This document shows, in pieces, positions 24,303 through 33,531 of a stretch of 64,000 nucleotides of DNA. The position numbers and the translations under genes were made by a program. The stretch's first letter is position 1. Each line of letters starts with the position of its first letter. Under the pieces are notes generated by a model, which saw nothing but the letters and a program-made list of their open reading frames with translations, did not search any database and was not told the origin of the DNA. The DNA comes from Nostoc sp. 'Peltigera membranacea cyanobiont' N6 (lineage in GTDB: Bacteria > Cyanobacteriota > Cyanobacteriia > Cyanobacteriales > Nostocaceae), in the NCBI RefSeq assembly GCF_002949735.1, contig NZ_CP026681.1:3472001-3536000 (forward strand). The letters are read 5' to 3'.

Positions 24303-26192
24303 TTAACGCTGTAAGTATTTTAGGATGCCACGAGCGATCGCTTCTGCCATGCGATTTTGATACTCTGGTGATGCCAATCTGGGATTATCTTCTCGACCAG
24401 TCATATAACCTGTTTCTACTAAAATCGACGGCATAGAGCTTTTTCTGAGAACGTAGAATCTGGCTTTACGAGTTCCCCGGTTGTTGATTGTATCGATGTT
24501 CTGGAGGATGGTATTGCGAACAACTTCAGCCAGAGCATAACCGCTATCGTAATAATATACCTCTAACCCATTGACATCAGGCCGATTATCAACGGAATTA
24601 GCGTGAATGCTGACAAAGGCAGTCGCATTCACTCGCTGGGCAATTTCTACCCGTCCCTGAAGTTCTACAAAAAAGTCAGCATCCCGCGTTAGTACTGCTT
24701 GTACGCCATTTTGCTCTAAAATTGCTGCTACTCTTTTCCCAATAGGCAGAATTACATCCTTTTCTAAAAGTCCACCTATGCCAGGTGCGCCTGAGTCCTT
24801 TCCACCATGTCCTGGGTCAATCACAACTAGTAATTTTCCTCTAGGAACAGAGGGACGCGGCTGTGGTCGGGATATAGGACGGGGATTATCTATGGGGTTT
24901 GGGAATTGCCCTTGGTTTGATGATAGGGGAGGTAAAACAAGGGGTGGCGTGACGCTACCAGAGCGTCGTAATTCTAAAGCCAAAAGCTCGTCGCCAACTT
25001 GATTGAGTTCCCCAATTTGCACTCCAGCTGCTGGTTGCACTAAGACGACGACAGTATTGGATTCTTGTGGTTGCAAGCGGACTCGCAGGATAGGGCTATT
25101 AGGATTAAAAGTCGGGCCTGTGACTTTGGGAGCTAACCGAGCATTGTTGATGGTAATACGGAATAGACCAGAGGTTCTATCCCAACCTCCTGTCGCCGAT
25201 ACAGCTTGGTCTGCTCTAATCAGCAGTTGTGTGCCATTATTAGCCAGTTGTACAGACTCAATTGTAGCTGTACTAGATGGTATAGGGCGTGGACTATTAC
25301 CTCCAGGTAACTGGGCAATGCCACGACTGGGCAGAAGCACAAAACCACCAACACTGCTAGTAGTTGCCCGCCAATTTTGACTATTTTCGTCCACCTGTAA
25401 AGTCATGCGAACAACAGATGGGCTTGTTTGTAATTGACTGAACTGAATGCTGCTGACACCATAGCGATTAATTGACAAATCGCGCTGCTTTAGACTTGGT
25501 GATAAAGTAGCGCCGGCAATGTCGAAGTTAATTGCTCTTTGATCGTTGCTACGATTTACCTTAATCTGAGGATTACCACCATTGGTACGGACAAAAAAAC
25601 CATCGCCTGTGACCTGTAAGTTCTCAATTTGAGTAACTCTGGCGACAAGCATTCCATTTCTAGGTGGAATGACAGGGCTTGTTGTCACCACATTGTAAAT
25701 ATCTCTTTGGGAGAACACTGATGGAGATGTTCTCGGCGAAGTTTCTGTGGCTATGGCTTGTTCTTGTTGTCCCACAGTATTTGTTGAGGGGACATTATTA
25801 TCGGCTACTGGTGTAGGTAATTGCACCATCCAGCGATCGCCAGTTCTACCAACAAATTGTACTCCCTTGGGGTCTAAAGTATAACCAGGAGTCAATTCAA
25901 CGACTATGCGTGTTGTTTGTTCGTCAAATTGCCCAACCCGGATAGCGCGAATTGCACCGCCCACCTGTTGGGTTAATTGCGGACGGCCAAATGTGGTTCC
26001 TGGTAAATCGATTACTAAACGAGTGGGATTAAAAATTAATTGTGCTTGGGGTTGAACATTCCCTAATGTATTAATTTCCAGCCTGTTTTGATTGGCATCA
26101 AAACGCCAAGATTCAAGTTTCGCGGCCATGGCTGGCGACGATAGCATGAAGATAGTTCCAATAGTACTGGATAGTAACCAGTGTAATTTCAC
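24303..26192 (-). CDS. amiC2: N-acetylmuramoyl-L-alanine amidase AmiC2
   Basis: A 629-residue exported cell-wall amidase. Order: signal peptide (ending SSPAMAA), AMIN domain about 25-125 (ESWRFDANQNRLEI, LIFNPTRLVIDLPGTTFGRP), a second AMIN-like region about 190-400, a Pro-rich linker, then a zinc Amidase_3 domain from about 450. The ligands are in VVIDPGHGGKDSG, LLEKDVIL and SIHANS, with the catalytic Glu in VETGYMTG. In Anabaena and N. punctiforme, AmiC enzymes drill the nanopore array in septa and are needed for cell-cell communication and heterocyst formation. It is a tandem duplicate of 26503-28416; numbering follows the recalled order amiC1-amiC2-murI. Confidence 0.85.
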   Translation of the reverse strand: MKLHWLLSSTIGTIFMLSSPAMAAKLESWRFDANQNRLEINTLGNVQPQAQLIFNPTRLVIDLPGTTFGRPQLTQQVGGAIRAIRVGQFDEQTTRIVVELTPGYTLDPKGVQFVGRTGDRWMVQLPTPVADNNVPSTNTVGQQEQAIATETSPRTSPSVFSQRDIYNVVTTSPVIPPRNGMLVARVTQIENLQVTGDGFFVRTNGGNPQIKVNRSNDQRAINFDIAGATLSPSLKQRDLSINRYGVSSIQFSQLQTSPSVVRMTLQVDENSQNWRATTSSVGGFVLLPSRGIAQLPGGNSPRPIPSSTATIESVQLANNGTQLLIRADQAVSATGGWDRTSGLFRITINNARLAPKVTGPTFNPNSPILRVRLQPQESNTVVVLVQPAAGVQIGELNQVGDELLALELRRSGSVTPPLVLPPLSSNQGQFPNPIDNPRPISRPQPRPSVPRGKLLVVIDPGHGGKDSGAPGIGGLLEKDVILPIGKRVAAILEQNGVQAVLTRDADFFVELQGRVEIAQRVNATAFVSIHANSVDNRPDVNGLEVYYYDSGYALAEVVRNTILQNIDTINNRGTRKARFYVLRKSSMPSILVETGYMTGREDNPRLASPEYQNRMAEAIARGILKYLQR

Positions 26193-26502
26193 AGTCCTTT
26201 CTCCTGATTCACATTCATGGGAGCCGTTAACATCTCAACATATTGGCAAATCCTCACACCATCACCGCTTACCTTGAGTTTTGCGCTGTTATTAAGACAC
26301 AGCTAATGGCGTAAAATATAGCACGCTCTGATGATTTTGCCATGCCATTAGCTCAGATAAATTTGACTGGTAAAGCATCAGATGACAATAACAAAGAAGC
26401 TACTCTTGTCCCGCCGCAAGAATACTTAAATTGTTTTACTACTAAATTGGATAAAAATGGTAAAGATTAGATGTATTTACTCAACAATTTCGACTAAACT
26501 AC
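26193..26502. other. Spacer between the amiC duplicates, with duplicated leader
   Basis: The first 80 or so bases (to about 26272) are nearly the same as the leader of amiC1 at 28417-28497, so leader and gene were duplicated together. A 42-codon plus-strand frame at 26342-26470 has no ribosome site and is not called. Confidence 0.6.
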
Positions 26503-28416
26503 TTATCTTCTCTTTAGATACTGAAGAACGCCACGAGCGATCGCTTCTGCCATTTGATTTTGGTAAGCTGAGGTTCTAAGCCTAGCCATATCCTCTCGAC
26601 CAGTCATATAACCTGTTTCCACGAGAATGGAGGGCATAGAACTTTTTCTGAGGACATAAAATCTGGCTCGTCGGACTCCCCTGTCTTTGAGGGTACCAAT
26701 ACTTTGAAGAATACTACTACGGACAACGCGAGCTAAATCCAGACCACTGTCGTAATAATAGACTTCCAAACCATTCACATCAGGACGACTCGCACCTGCG
26801 GAATTAGCGTGGATGCTGACAAACACATCAGCATTAGCTCGCTCTGCTAATTGCACCCGTCCCGGAAGGGTAACAAAATAGTCAGAATCCCTAGTCATAA
26901 TTACTTGTACACCATTTTGCTGCAAAATCTCTGCTAGCCTTTTACCAATCGGCAAGATCACATCTTTTTCGCGCGCTCCTCCAATGCCAAGCGCTCCTGA
27001 ATCTTTGCCACCATGTCCGGGGTCAATAATCACAACCACGCGCCCATTGGTAACTCGGCGCTGTGGTTGTGTTAGGGGCTGCTGATTGGGATTATTTGGA
27101 TCTGGGAATGGCCCCCGGTTTGGGGGTGGTAGCCCAGGCAAAGCAAAGGGGGGTTTTCCGGGGAGGGCGACGACTCGACGAGAACCTTGGATTGGTACTA
27201 AAAGCTGGCCACCGATTTGCTGGGGTTGCCCAAGTTGCACCCCGCCTGCTGGTTGAACTAAAACAACAACTGTGTTGGGCGCTTGCGGTTGCAGGCGTAC
27301 CCGCAGAATGGGGCTATTGGCAGCAAAAGTAGGGCCTGTAACTTTGGGAGCTAACTTGGCATTGGGAATTGTGACACGGAATACACCGGAGGCTCTATCC
27401 CAGCTTCCCGTAGCTGATAAAGTTTGGTCGGCTCTAATGAGCAGTTGTCTGCCATTGTCAGCCAGTTGTACAGATTCAATTGTCGCTGGCGAGTTGTTGG
27501 CAGGTGTTCTGCTGGGAAAGGAAATTGCGTCTGACTGATTGTCTGAATTATTACTTCCAGGCAATCTGACAACGCGACCAGGCAGAACCACTAAACCACC
27601 ACTGTTACTATTAGTTGCTCCCCAGTCTGGGCTATTTTTATCTACCCGCAAAGTCAGGCGAACGCTAGGAGGTTGGCTTTGTAGTCGGGTGAACTCAACA
27701 CGGCTAATACCATGTTTGTTGACGGGTATATTATTCTGTTGCGCCAAACGTGGTGATAAAGATGCGCCAGAGATATCAATGAAGATGGTAGCGCGATCGC
27801 GGCTGCGAATTACCTGAATCGGAGGATTGCCACCACTGGTACGGATAAACAACCCATCGCCTGTTACTGTCAAGCTCTCAATTTGAGTCGCCCCTCGTGT
27901 AGTAGTGGCAACCCTTGAAATACTAGGTTGAGGCTCAGAGTCTGGGGTAACAACAGTGTAAGCACTTCTGGGAGATAAGGTGGGTGATGAGGCTACTCTA
28001 TCGACTTCTGGCCTAGGTAATTGCACCGTCCAGCGTTCACCAAGTGTCTCCGCAGGAGATTCGCCAGTTGTCCCAACAAATTGGACTCGTTTGGGGTCTA
28101 AAGTATAACCAGGTGTCAGTTCGACAACTATCCGGGTTGTTTCTGTATCAAACTGCCCAACCCGGATCGAGCGAATTCCACCGCCCACCTGTTGGGTTAA
28201 TTGCGGACGGCCAAATGTGGTTCCTGGCAAATCAATTACCAGCCGAGTCGGATTGAAAATTAGTTGTGCTTGGGGTTGAACTGCTCCTACAGTATTAATT
28301 TCCAGCCTGTTTTGATTGGCATCAAAGCGCCAAGATTCAAGTTTCGCAGCCATTGCAGGCGACGATAGCATGAAGATAGTTCCAATAGTGCTGGGTAGTA
28401 ACCAGTGTAATTTCAC
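26503..28416 (-). CDS. amiC1: N-acetylmuramoyl-L-alanine amidase AmiC1
   Basis: A 637-residue exported amidase with the same layout as its neighbour: signal peptide ending SSPAMAA, AMIN domain, second AMIN-like region, Pro/Asn/Gln-rich linker near 430-460, and an Amidase_3 domain with VVIIDPGHGGKDSG, REKDVILP, SIHANS and VETGYMTG. Identity with AmiC2 is near complete in the first 100 residues and in the catalytic domain but low in the linker and in the region about 130-180, so a tandem duplication has diverged mainly in connecting segments. It cleaves the amide between MurNAc and L-Ala in septal peptidoglycan. The AMIN domain targets the division site. Its own leader (28417-28497) implies separate transcription. 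Confidence 0.85.
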   Translation of the reverse strand: MKLHWLLPSTIGTIFMLSSPAMAAKLESWRFDANQNRLEINTVGAVQPQAQLIFNPTRLVIDLPGTTFGRPQLTQQVGGGIRSIRVGQFDTETTRIVVELTPGYTLDPKRVQFVGTTGESPAETLGERWTVQLPRPEVDRVASSPTLSPRSAYTVVTPDSEPQPSISRVATTTRGATQIESLTVTGDGLFIRTSGGNPPIQVIRSRDRATIFIDISGASLSPRLAQQNNIPVNKHGISRVEFTRLQSQPPSVRLTLRVDKNSPDWGATNSNSGGLVVLPGRVVRLPGSNNSDNQSDAISFPSRTPANNSPATIESVQLADNGRQLLIRADQTLSATGSWDRASGVFRVTIPNAKLAPKVTGPTFAANSPILRVRLQPQAPNTVVVLVQPAGGVQLGQPQQIGGQLLVPIQGSRRVVALPGKPPFALPGLPPPNRGPFPDPNNPNQQPLTQPQRRVTNGRVVVIIDPGHGGKDSGALGIGGAREKDVILPIGKRLAEILQQNGVQVIMTRDSDYFVTLPGRVQLAERANADVFVSIHANSAGASRPDVNGLEVYYYDSGLDLARVVRSSILQSIGTLKDRGVRRARFYVLRKSSMPSILVETGYMTGREDMARLRTSAYQNQMAEAIARGVLQYLKRR

Positions 28417-29000
28417 AGTCCTTTCTCCTAATTCACGTTCATGGGAGCCGTTAATATCTCAACTCATTGGTAAATCATCACACCGTCACCACCTAAACTT
28501 GATTTTTGATTCCTTTTTGATGGTATAAAAACACGCTTAAATCAGTTATTAGGCATCATATTGGGTCTGAATCCCCATGTGAAATTTTCCACCTTTTGAG
28601 GTAGGAATTCTGACTTCCAAGGAAGCTAGAAAACTGATAACTGATAACCGTTCACTGATAACTGTTTTTTATTTGTTGCCATCAATGCACTAAGTAAATA
28701 ATTCCCATTACTGTCAGATGATTTAGCAATATTTATGGGTGTTACTCCCCAATTACCTGAAAAATATTCAGATAAAGGCTCACAAGCCAAGAGAGACTGG
28801 AAATAAATAACATTCTGAATGCTGGTAGAAATTATAAACAGACGATTATTCTACAATCAGATGGGACGGAAATTTAGTAAGAGAAGTTTCCACTGCATAA
28901 TTGCAGAATCTTCAAAGCCCGGTGATAGTACTGAATTCAGAGTCCTGAGTTCTGAGCGAAAATAACTCAGAACTCAGTAATAATTTACCCAAGAATTTAA
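28417..29000. other. Intergenic region: amiC1 leader, tandem repeats, hairpin
   Basis: It contains the amiC1 leader (28417-28497), ACTGATA heptamer repeats at about 28634-28668, and a hairpin formed by CTGAGTTCTGAG (28945) and CTCAGAACTCAG (28966). The last lies just downstream of the antiporter stop codon on the minus strand and may terminate that gene. No gene is seen. Confidence 0.6.
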
Positions 29001-30530
29001 TTAGCGATCGCTAGAATCTGGAGTTACTTCCAAATTGTCACTATCATTTGATGCTGACACCCTTGACTGAGGTGGTTCAATTACCAACGAGTTTCCAGAG
29101 GAACCGTCTAAAACCAGTTGGTCTAAGCCTGCACCCGCAGTTTTTGGGTCTGGAAACACAAATCGTAACAAAGGAGGAGCTAAAAAGGTTGTCAAGATAA
29201 CCATCATGATGATTGCCGCCCCTAATGGTTTCGAGAGAGCGCCACTGGCTGCGCCGACACCAGCAAACACTAAGCCAACTTCCCCTCTAGGAATCATCCC
29301 CACACCGATCGCTAAACGGTTGATTCCTGGCTGACCAAACACGCTTAAGCCTGTGATTACTTTACCGAGAATGGCTACTACGATCAGGAAAGTTGCCATA
29401 ATTAAACCTTCTCGATTGTCGGGAATTGCTGGGTTTAAGACTCCCAAATCAGTTTTTGCCCCAACAGTTACAAAGAAAATTGGCACTAACATATCGGCAA
29501 TGGGGCAGACTTGCGTTTGCAGTTCTTTACGCTTATCTGTCTCTTCTAGGACTAAACCCGCCGCAAAAGCTCCCAAAATTGCTTCTAAGTGGATGACGGC
29601 GGCAAGGTATGCCATCGCAAAGGCGAAGATGAATGCTGGTATTACCAATCCACCACGTGTTTTGAGTTGATCGGCGATCGCTACAAAGGACTTATTGAAA
29701 ACATTCCCTAGTAGAATTGCTCCCAAAATAAAACCAGTGGCGCTGATAATCAAGTAAATAACTTTGCTGACATCCACCACGCCATCTTTAGCTAAACTCG
29801 CAACTACTGCCAAAACGATGATTCCTAGAACATCGTCAATTACGGCAGCACCCAAAATAATCTGCCCTTCTTTAGAATTGAGTCGCCCCAACTCTGACAG
29901 CACCTTGGAAGTAATCCCAATACTAGTAGCTGTCAAAGCCGCCCCGGCAAAAATTGCGGGTACAGCACTAATACCAAACAAAGTCATCAGTCCCACAGTC
30001 CCAGCAGTAAAGGGTACTACTACCCCCACTATTGCGACGACGGTGGCTTGGATACCAACTGCCATTAAGTCTTTTAAATTCGACTCCAAACCAATTTCAA
30101 ACAGCAGAATAATCACACCCAATTCTGCCAAAACGGAAATGACCTCAGACTGCGCTGCAAACACGGCTGGAGTGGCTTCTGGAGTTAAACCAGCAGTAAT
30201 TTGCAGGAAGGACACGATCAAAGAATTAGAACTATCTGTGCTGCCTTCTGGAAACACTAAGAGGTGGAAAACAGAGATTCCTACGACTACACCACCTACT
30301 AGTTCGCCTAAGACGGGCGGTAAACCCACTTTGTTTGATAACTCTCCACCAACTTTGCTGGCGAGATAAACGACTACTAAGCTTAGTAGCACTGCGGCTA
30401 CTACCATTGAACTGTCTGCGGCTTCTGTTGCGGTAGCCACCAGAGGAAAAGAGAAGTTGATTGGATCTAACAAATGCATGGGTTCTGTGAAAATCCTTCT
30501 CTTTGATTCTGACGCGTTTCTGAAAAACAT
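29001..30530 (-). CDS. Cation:proton antiporter (CPA2/NapA-KefB type)
   Basis: A 509-residue integral membrane protein with about 12-13 helices. Typical antiporter segments are GLPPVLGELVGGVVVG (helix 2-3), IILLFEIGLESNL (helix 5 region), ALTATSIGITSKVL and AAVIDDVLGIIVLAVVASLA; the last holds the paired Asp residues for ion binding in the NhaA/NapA fold. GMIPRGEVGLVFAG near residue 415 is also diagnostic. The tail (about 455-509) is hydrophilic and lacks RCK/TrkA domains. It exchanges Na+ or K+ for H+ across the plasma or thylakoid membrane; ion choice is unknown. The start may be ATG 30530 or the internal ATG 30479; neither has a strong ribosome site. Confidence 0.85.
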   Translation of the reverse strand: MFFRNASESKRRIFTEPMHLLDPINFSFPLVATATEAADSSMVVAAVLLSLVVVYLASKVGGELSNKVGLPPVLGELVGGVVVGISVFHLLVFPEGSTDSSNSLIVSFLQITAGLTPEATPAVFAAQSEVISVLAELGVIILLFEIGLESNLKDLMAVGIQATVVAIVGVVVPFTAGTVGLMTLFGISAVPAIFAGAALTATSIGITSKVLSELGRLNSKEGQIILGAAVIDDVLGIIVLAVVASLAKDGVVDVSKVIYLIISATGFILGAILLGNVFNKSFVAIADQLKTRGGLVIPAFIFAFAMAYLAAVIHLEAILGAFAAGLVLEETDKRKELQTQVCPIADMLVPIFFVTVGAKTDLGVLNPAIPDNREGLIMATFLIVVAILGKVITGLSVFGQPGINRLAIGVGMIPRGEVGLVFAGVGAASGALSKPLGAAIIMMVILTTFLAPPLLRFVFPDPKTAGAGLDQLVLDGSSGNSLVIEPPQSRVSASNDSDNLEVTPDSSDR

Positions 30531-30864
30531 CTATCGAGATGCACTTGGAAGCTTTTAAATCTTAATTTTTGCAAAGTTCGTATTCAGCCCTAAAATCCTT
30601 ATTTTTTAAGCACTTTAGTGCTGACTATAAACCGTCAAAACTAGCTTGATGGACTATAAGTGTAATTTTTTTAGTTTCAAAAAATGTAACCATTTCCGTT
30701 TTTGACGATCGCAGTGTCAAAGTAAGAACATAGAAATCGTATCTAGCGATCGCACTTAAATTGTGAAAAACTTGTGGTGACTGTTAAAAATCAACAGTCA
30801 TGACAAAGATTGCTAAATACGCTTATTAAAAACATCTGTGGATACTTTGAGGAGTGCAAATCTT
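30531..30864. promoter_or_regulatory. Divergent region between antiporter and SIMPL gene
   Basis: 334 bases with no gene; it should hold both promoters. A complementary pair around AAGCACTTTAGTGCT (about 30608-30622) forms a small hairpin. Two HIP1-like GCGATCGCA sites occur near 30747. Confidence 0.4.
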
Positions 30865-31608
30865 ATGACTAGAGCCGCTTTACCAGGTTCTCAGTTTCCG
30901 TCTGGAAACCTGTGGAAAATACTGCCTTTAGCAATGCTTTTATGTACAACTTTTGTACTACCTGCATTGGCGCAAGAAAAGGATAAATTGTGGCGAACCC
31001 TTAGTGTCAGTGGTCGCGGAGTGGAAACAATTCCTACAACCTTGGCGCAAGTCAGTTTAGGAGTAGAAATTCAGGGGAAAACAGCACAGGAGGTACAGCA
31101 AGAAGCCGCCCGCAGGTCATCAGCTGTGGTTGCGTTCCTCAAGAGCCAAAATGTCGAAAAATTACAAACTACTGGTATCCGACTGAATCCAGTTTACAGC
31201 TACACTGATAATGTCCAGAGGATTACAGGCTATAGTGCCAACAACACCGTAAGTTTTCGCATTCCCACCGAAAAAGCTGGGACATTATTGGATGATGCAG
31301 TGAAAGCAGGTGCAACACAAATTAATGGTATTAGTTTTGTTGCCAATGACGAAGCGATCGCAGCTGCTCAAAAACAAGCATTAAAGGAAGCCACCCAAGA
31401 TGCCCGACAGCAAGCTGATGCTGTTTTCAGTGCCTTGGGTTTCAAATCCAAAGAGATAGTCAGCATTCAAGTTAATAATGCCACTGCACCTCCACCACCA
31501 CCAATGTTTTTACGGGCTGAAGCTGCTAAAGTAGCTGATGCTTCAACCCCTGTCGTTGGTAGCGAACAGGAAGTAGAAGCATCGGTGACTTTGCAAATTA
31601 GTTATTAG
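30865..31608 (+). CDS. SIMPL (DUF541) domain periplasmic protein
   Basis: A 247-residue exported protein. The signal peptide ends in FVLPALAQEK, followed by the SIMPL domain with its opening LSVSGRGVETIPTTLAQVSL and internal GYSANNTVSFRI. The family occurs in the periplasm or outer membrane of many bacteria and is linked with stress and envelope functions, but has no defined enzymatic role. The ATG at 30865 follows GAGGAG at 30847-30852; the frame's GTG at 30838 overlaps that ribosome site and is rejected. An Ala/Pro-rich insert (ATAPPPPPMFLRAEAAKVAD) lies before the last strand. It is followed by heptamer repeats and the convergent ssb. Confidence 0.8.
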   Translation: MTRAALPGSQFPSGNLWKILPLAMLLCTTFVLPALAQEKDKLWRTLSVSGRGVETIPTTLAQVSLGVEIQGKTAQEVQQEAARRSSAVVAFLKSQNVEKLQTTGIRLNPVYSYTDNVQRITGYSANNTVSFRIPTEKAGTLLDDAVKAGATQINGISFVANDEAIAAAQKQALKEATQDARQQADAVFSALGFKSKEIVSIQVNNATAPPPPPMFLRAEAAKVADASTPVVGSEQEVEASVTLQISY

Positions 31609-31697
31609 TCATTAGTCATTTGTCATTTGTCATTAGTCCTTTGTCATTTGTCAAGACAAAGGACTAATAATCAATTCCCAATTCCCAATTCCCAATT
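31605..31697. repeat. Heptamer STRR arrays between SIMPL gene and ssb
   Basis: Runs of TCATTAG/TCATTTG/TCCTTTG heptamers (31605-31650) and of CAATTCC (31672-31697). GTCCTTTGTC... pairs with GACAAAGGAC. These are short tandemly repeated repetitive sequences typical of heterocystous cyanobacteria; they may act as a bidirectional terminator. Confidence 0.7.
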
Positions 31698-31699
31698 AA

Positions 31700-32062
31700 T
31701 TAAAAATGTTCCGAAGACATATCTCCTCCACCGCCCTCTCCATCACGCTTAGAGCCTAATAATTCCAGTTGGTCTACTCTAATAATTGGTGTAGAACGGT
31801 TTGCTCCTGTTTGGCGATCGCTCCATGTGTCAAACTTTAAGGAACCTTTGATGCCAATTAAGCTGCCTTTACGCACATAATTACCTGCTACTTCGGCGGT
31901 TTTATCCCATAATTCCAGGGTGAACCAGTCAGGTTCGTCGCTGTTGCGCGATCGCCTTTTTACAGCTAGTGTCAATCTACACTTAACACTACCAGACTCA
32001 AAATATTTTATATCTGGGTCGCCGCCTACACGACCAACAAGGGTGACAATATTGATACTCAT
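31700..32062 (-). CDS. ssb: Single-stranded DNA-binding protein
   Basis: A 120-residue OB-fold protein binding ssDNA in replication and repair. The N-terminal block INIVTLVGRVGGDPDIKYFE, ending WFTLELWDKTAEVAGNYVRKG, is the usual SSB core. It is short: after the OB-fold comes only a Gly-rich stretch and the tail MSSEHF, without the acidic DDDIPF-type tip of E. coli SSB. This is common among short cyanobacterial SSBs. It is divergent from mreB; 326 bases separate the starts. Confidence 0.9.
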   Translation of the reverse strand: MSINIVTLVGRVGGDPDIKYFESGSVKCRLTLAVKRRSRNSDEPDWFTLELWDKTAEVAGNYVRKGSLIGIKGSLKFDTWSDRQTGANRSTPIIRVDQLELLGSKRDGEGGGGDMSSEHF

Positions 32063-32388
32063 AGGTTTTACCTTTCAGTACAGGTGTACTCATTAATTCT
32101 GACTTTTATCATAGCGAATTATGAAACACTTGAAAATAATGTGTTAAACAGTTAACAATATAGTGGAATTGAAAAATTATACATAACTACTTGGAGAAAC
32201 ACATAAAAGTATACGGATATACTAAGCAAACCAGAGAATATCAAAAACAAGGGACTGAGACATCGTAAATATTCCTGGGAATCATATAAAAATATAGTTT
32301 AGTTTGCTGAACTCAGGATACAAGCATAATCGAATCTACTCTTACCGTTGTAGTCAAGAAGTATCGCACATAGGGGGCTTAAAGACGC
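32063..32388. promoter_or_regulatory. Divergent promoter region of ssb and mreBCD
   Basis: No gene. AT-rich, with several TATAAT-like stretches (for example near 32287-32300) but nothing I can fix as a promoter by eye. AGGGGG at 32372-32377 is the likely ribosome site of mreB. Confidence 0.4.
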
Positions 32389-33432
32389 GTGGGTATTTTT
32401 AGGAACTTTCGCACATCATGGGATATGGGTATCGACCTCGGTACTGCTAACACCCTGGTTTATGTATCTGGTAAAGGGATTGTACTGCAAGAGCCTTCTG
32501 TAGTTGCTATCGATGTCAACGAAAAGGTAGCCCTAGCAGTAGGAGAAGAAGCCAAAAAAATGCTCGGCCGCACACCCGGAAATGTGATTGCCCTCCGCCC
32601 CTTGCGTGATGGTGTAATCGCTGATTTCGATATAGCCGAGTTGATGCTGAAAAGCTTTATTCAGCGTGTAAATGAAGGTAAATCTCTGATTCTACCCCGA
32701 ATTGTCATTGGCATTCCCAGTGGTGTCACAGGTGTAGAAAGGCGGGCTGTGATGGATGCGGCTCACCAAGCAGGAGCAAGAAAAGTTTATTTAATCGATG
32801 AACCTGTAGCTGCCGCCATTGGTGCAGGACTACCGGTTGCCGAACCTACTGGCAACATGATTATTGATATTGGTGGCGGTACAACAGAAGTCGCGGTGCT
32901 GAGTCTTCAGGGTACAGTCATCAGCGAATCAGTACGCATTGCTGGGGATGAACTGACTGATTCAATCATTCAGTATATTAAGAAAGTTCACAACTTAGTC
33001 ATTGGCGAACGGACTGCCGAAGACATCAAGATTCGCCTTGGTTCTGCCTATCCTACTCATGATGATAATGATGCCATGATGGAAATCCGAGGCTTACACC
33101 TGCTTTCTGGTCTACCGCGAACTGTAACCATCAAAGGCCCAGAAATCCGTGAAAGTATGTTGGAACCGCTATCAGTAATTATAGAAGCTGTGAAGCGGAC
33201 ACTGGAACGTACACCTCCAGAACTAGCAGCAGACATTATTGACAGAGGTATCATGTTAGCTGGTGGTGGTGCTTTGCTTAAAGGCATAGACACCTTAATT
33301 AGTCATGAAACCGGAATAGTAACCCACATTGCCGCCGACCCTCTGTGTTGTGTTGTGCTGGGAACAGGTCGGGTGTTAGAAAACTTCAAACAGCTAGAAC
33401 GGGTTGTTACCGAAAGCTCTCGCAATATGTAG
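32389..33432 (+). CDS. mreB: Rod-shape actin-like protein MreB
   Basis: A 347-residue bacterial actin. Phosphate-binding segments MGIDLGTANTLVYV (phosphate 1) and IIDIGGGTTEVAVLSL (phosphate 2), and the adenosine motif MLAGGGALLKGIDTL, are all present. It forms membrane-associated filaments that direct lateral wall synthesis; in Anabaena it sets cell shape. It starts at GTG 32389; the next residues GIFRNFRTSWDMGID are the usual MreB N-terminus with its amphipathic membrane-binding stretch. First gene of mreBCD; 99 bases with a strong hairpin separate it from mreC. Confidence 0.97.
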   Translation: MGIFRNFRTSWDMGIDLGTANTLVYVSGKGIVLQEPSVVAIDVNEKVALAVGEEAKKMLGRTPGNVIALRPLRDGVIADFDIAELMLKSFIQRVNEGKSLILPRIVIGIPSGVTGVERRAVMDAAHQAGARKVYLIDEPVAAAIGAGLPVAEPTGNMIIDIGGGTTEVAVLSLQGTVISESVRIAGDELTDSIIQYIKKVHNLVIGERTAEDIKIRLGSAYPTHDDNDAMMEIRGLHLLSGLPRTVTIKGPEIRESMLEPLSVIIEAVKRTLERTPPELAADIIDRGIMLAGGGALLKGIDTLISHETGIVTHIAADPLCCVVLGTGRVLENFKQLERVVTESSRNM

Positions 33433-33462
33433 CAAAAAAATATCATACTTGAGTTCTATTTG

Positions 33463-33504
33463 AGTTCTATTTGGGTTCTATATAAATAGAATCCAAATAG
33501 AACT
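33463..33504 (+). terminator. Hairpin between mreB and mreC
   Basis: AGTTCTATTTGGGTTCTAT (33463-33481) pairs with ATAGAATCCAAATAGAACT (33486-33504) with one G-U. TTGAGTTCTATT is repeated just before. No clear T-run follows, so it may attenuate, process or stabilise the mreB message rather than stop it. Confidence 0.6.
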
Positions 33505-33531
33505 TAATTGTATAGGTAGATAAAGGTATAT

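Noticed and set aside
26342..26470. 42-codon frame between amiC2 and amiC1
   Set aside because: No ribosome site, and no similarity that I can recognise; the spacer is more simply explained by the duplicated leader.
29764..30369. 201-codon plus-strand frame
   Set aside because: Antisense to the cation antiporter, whose membrane-protein sequence is unmistakable.
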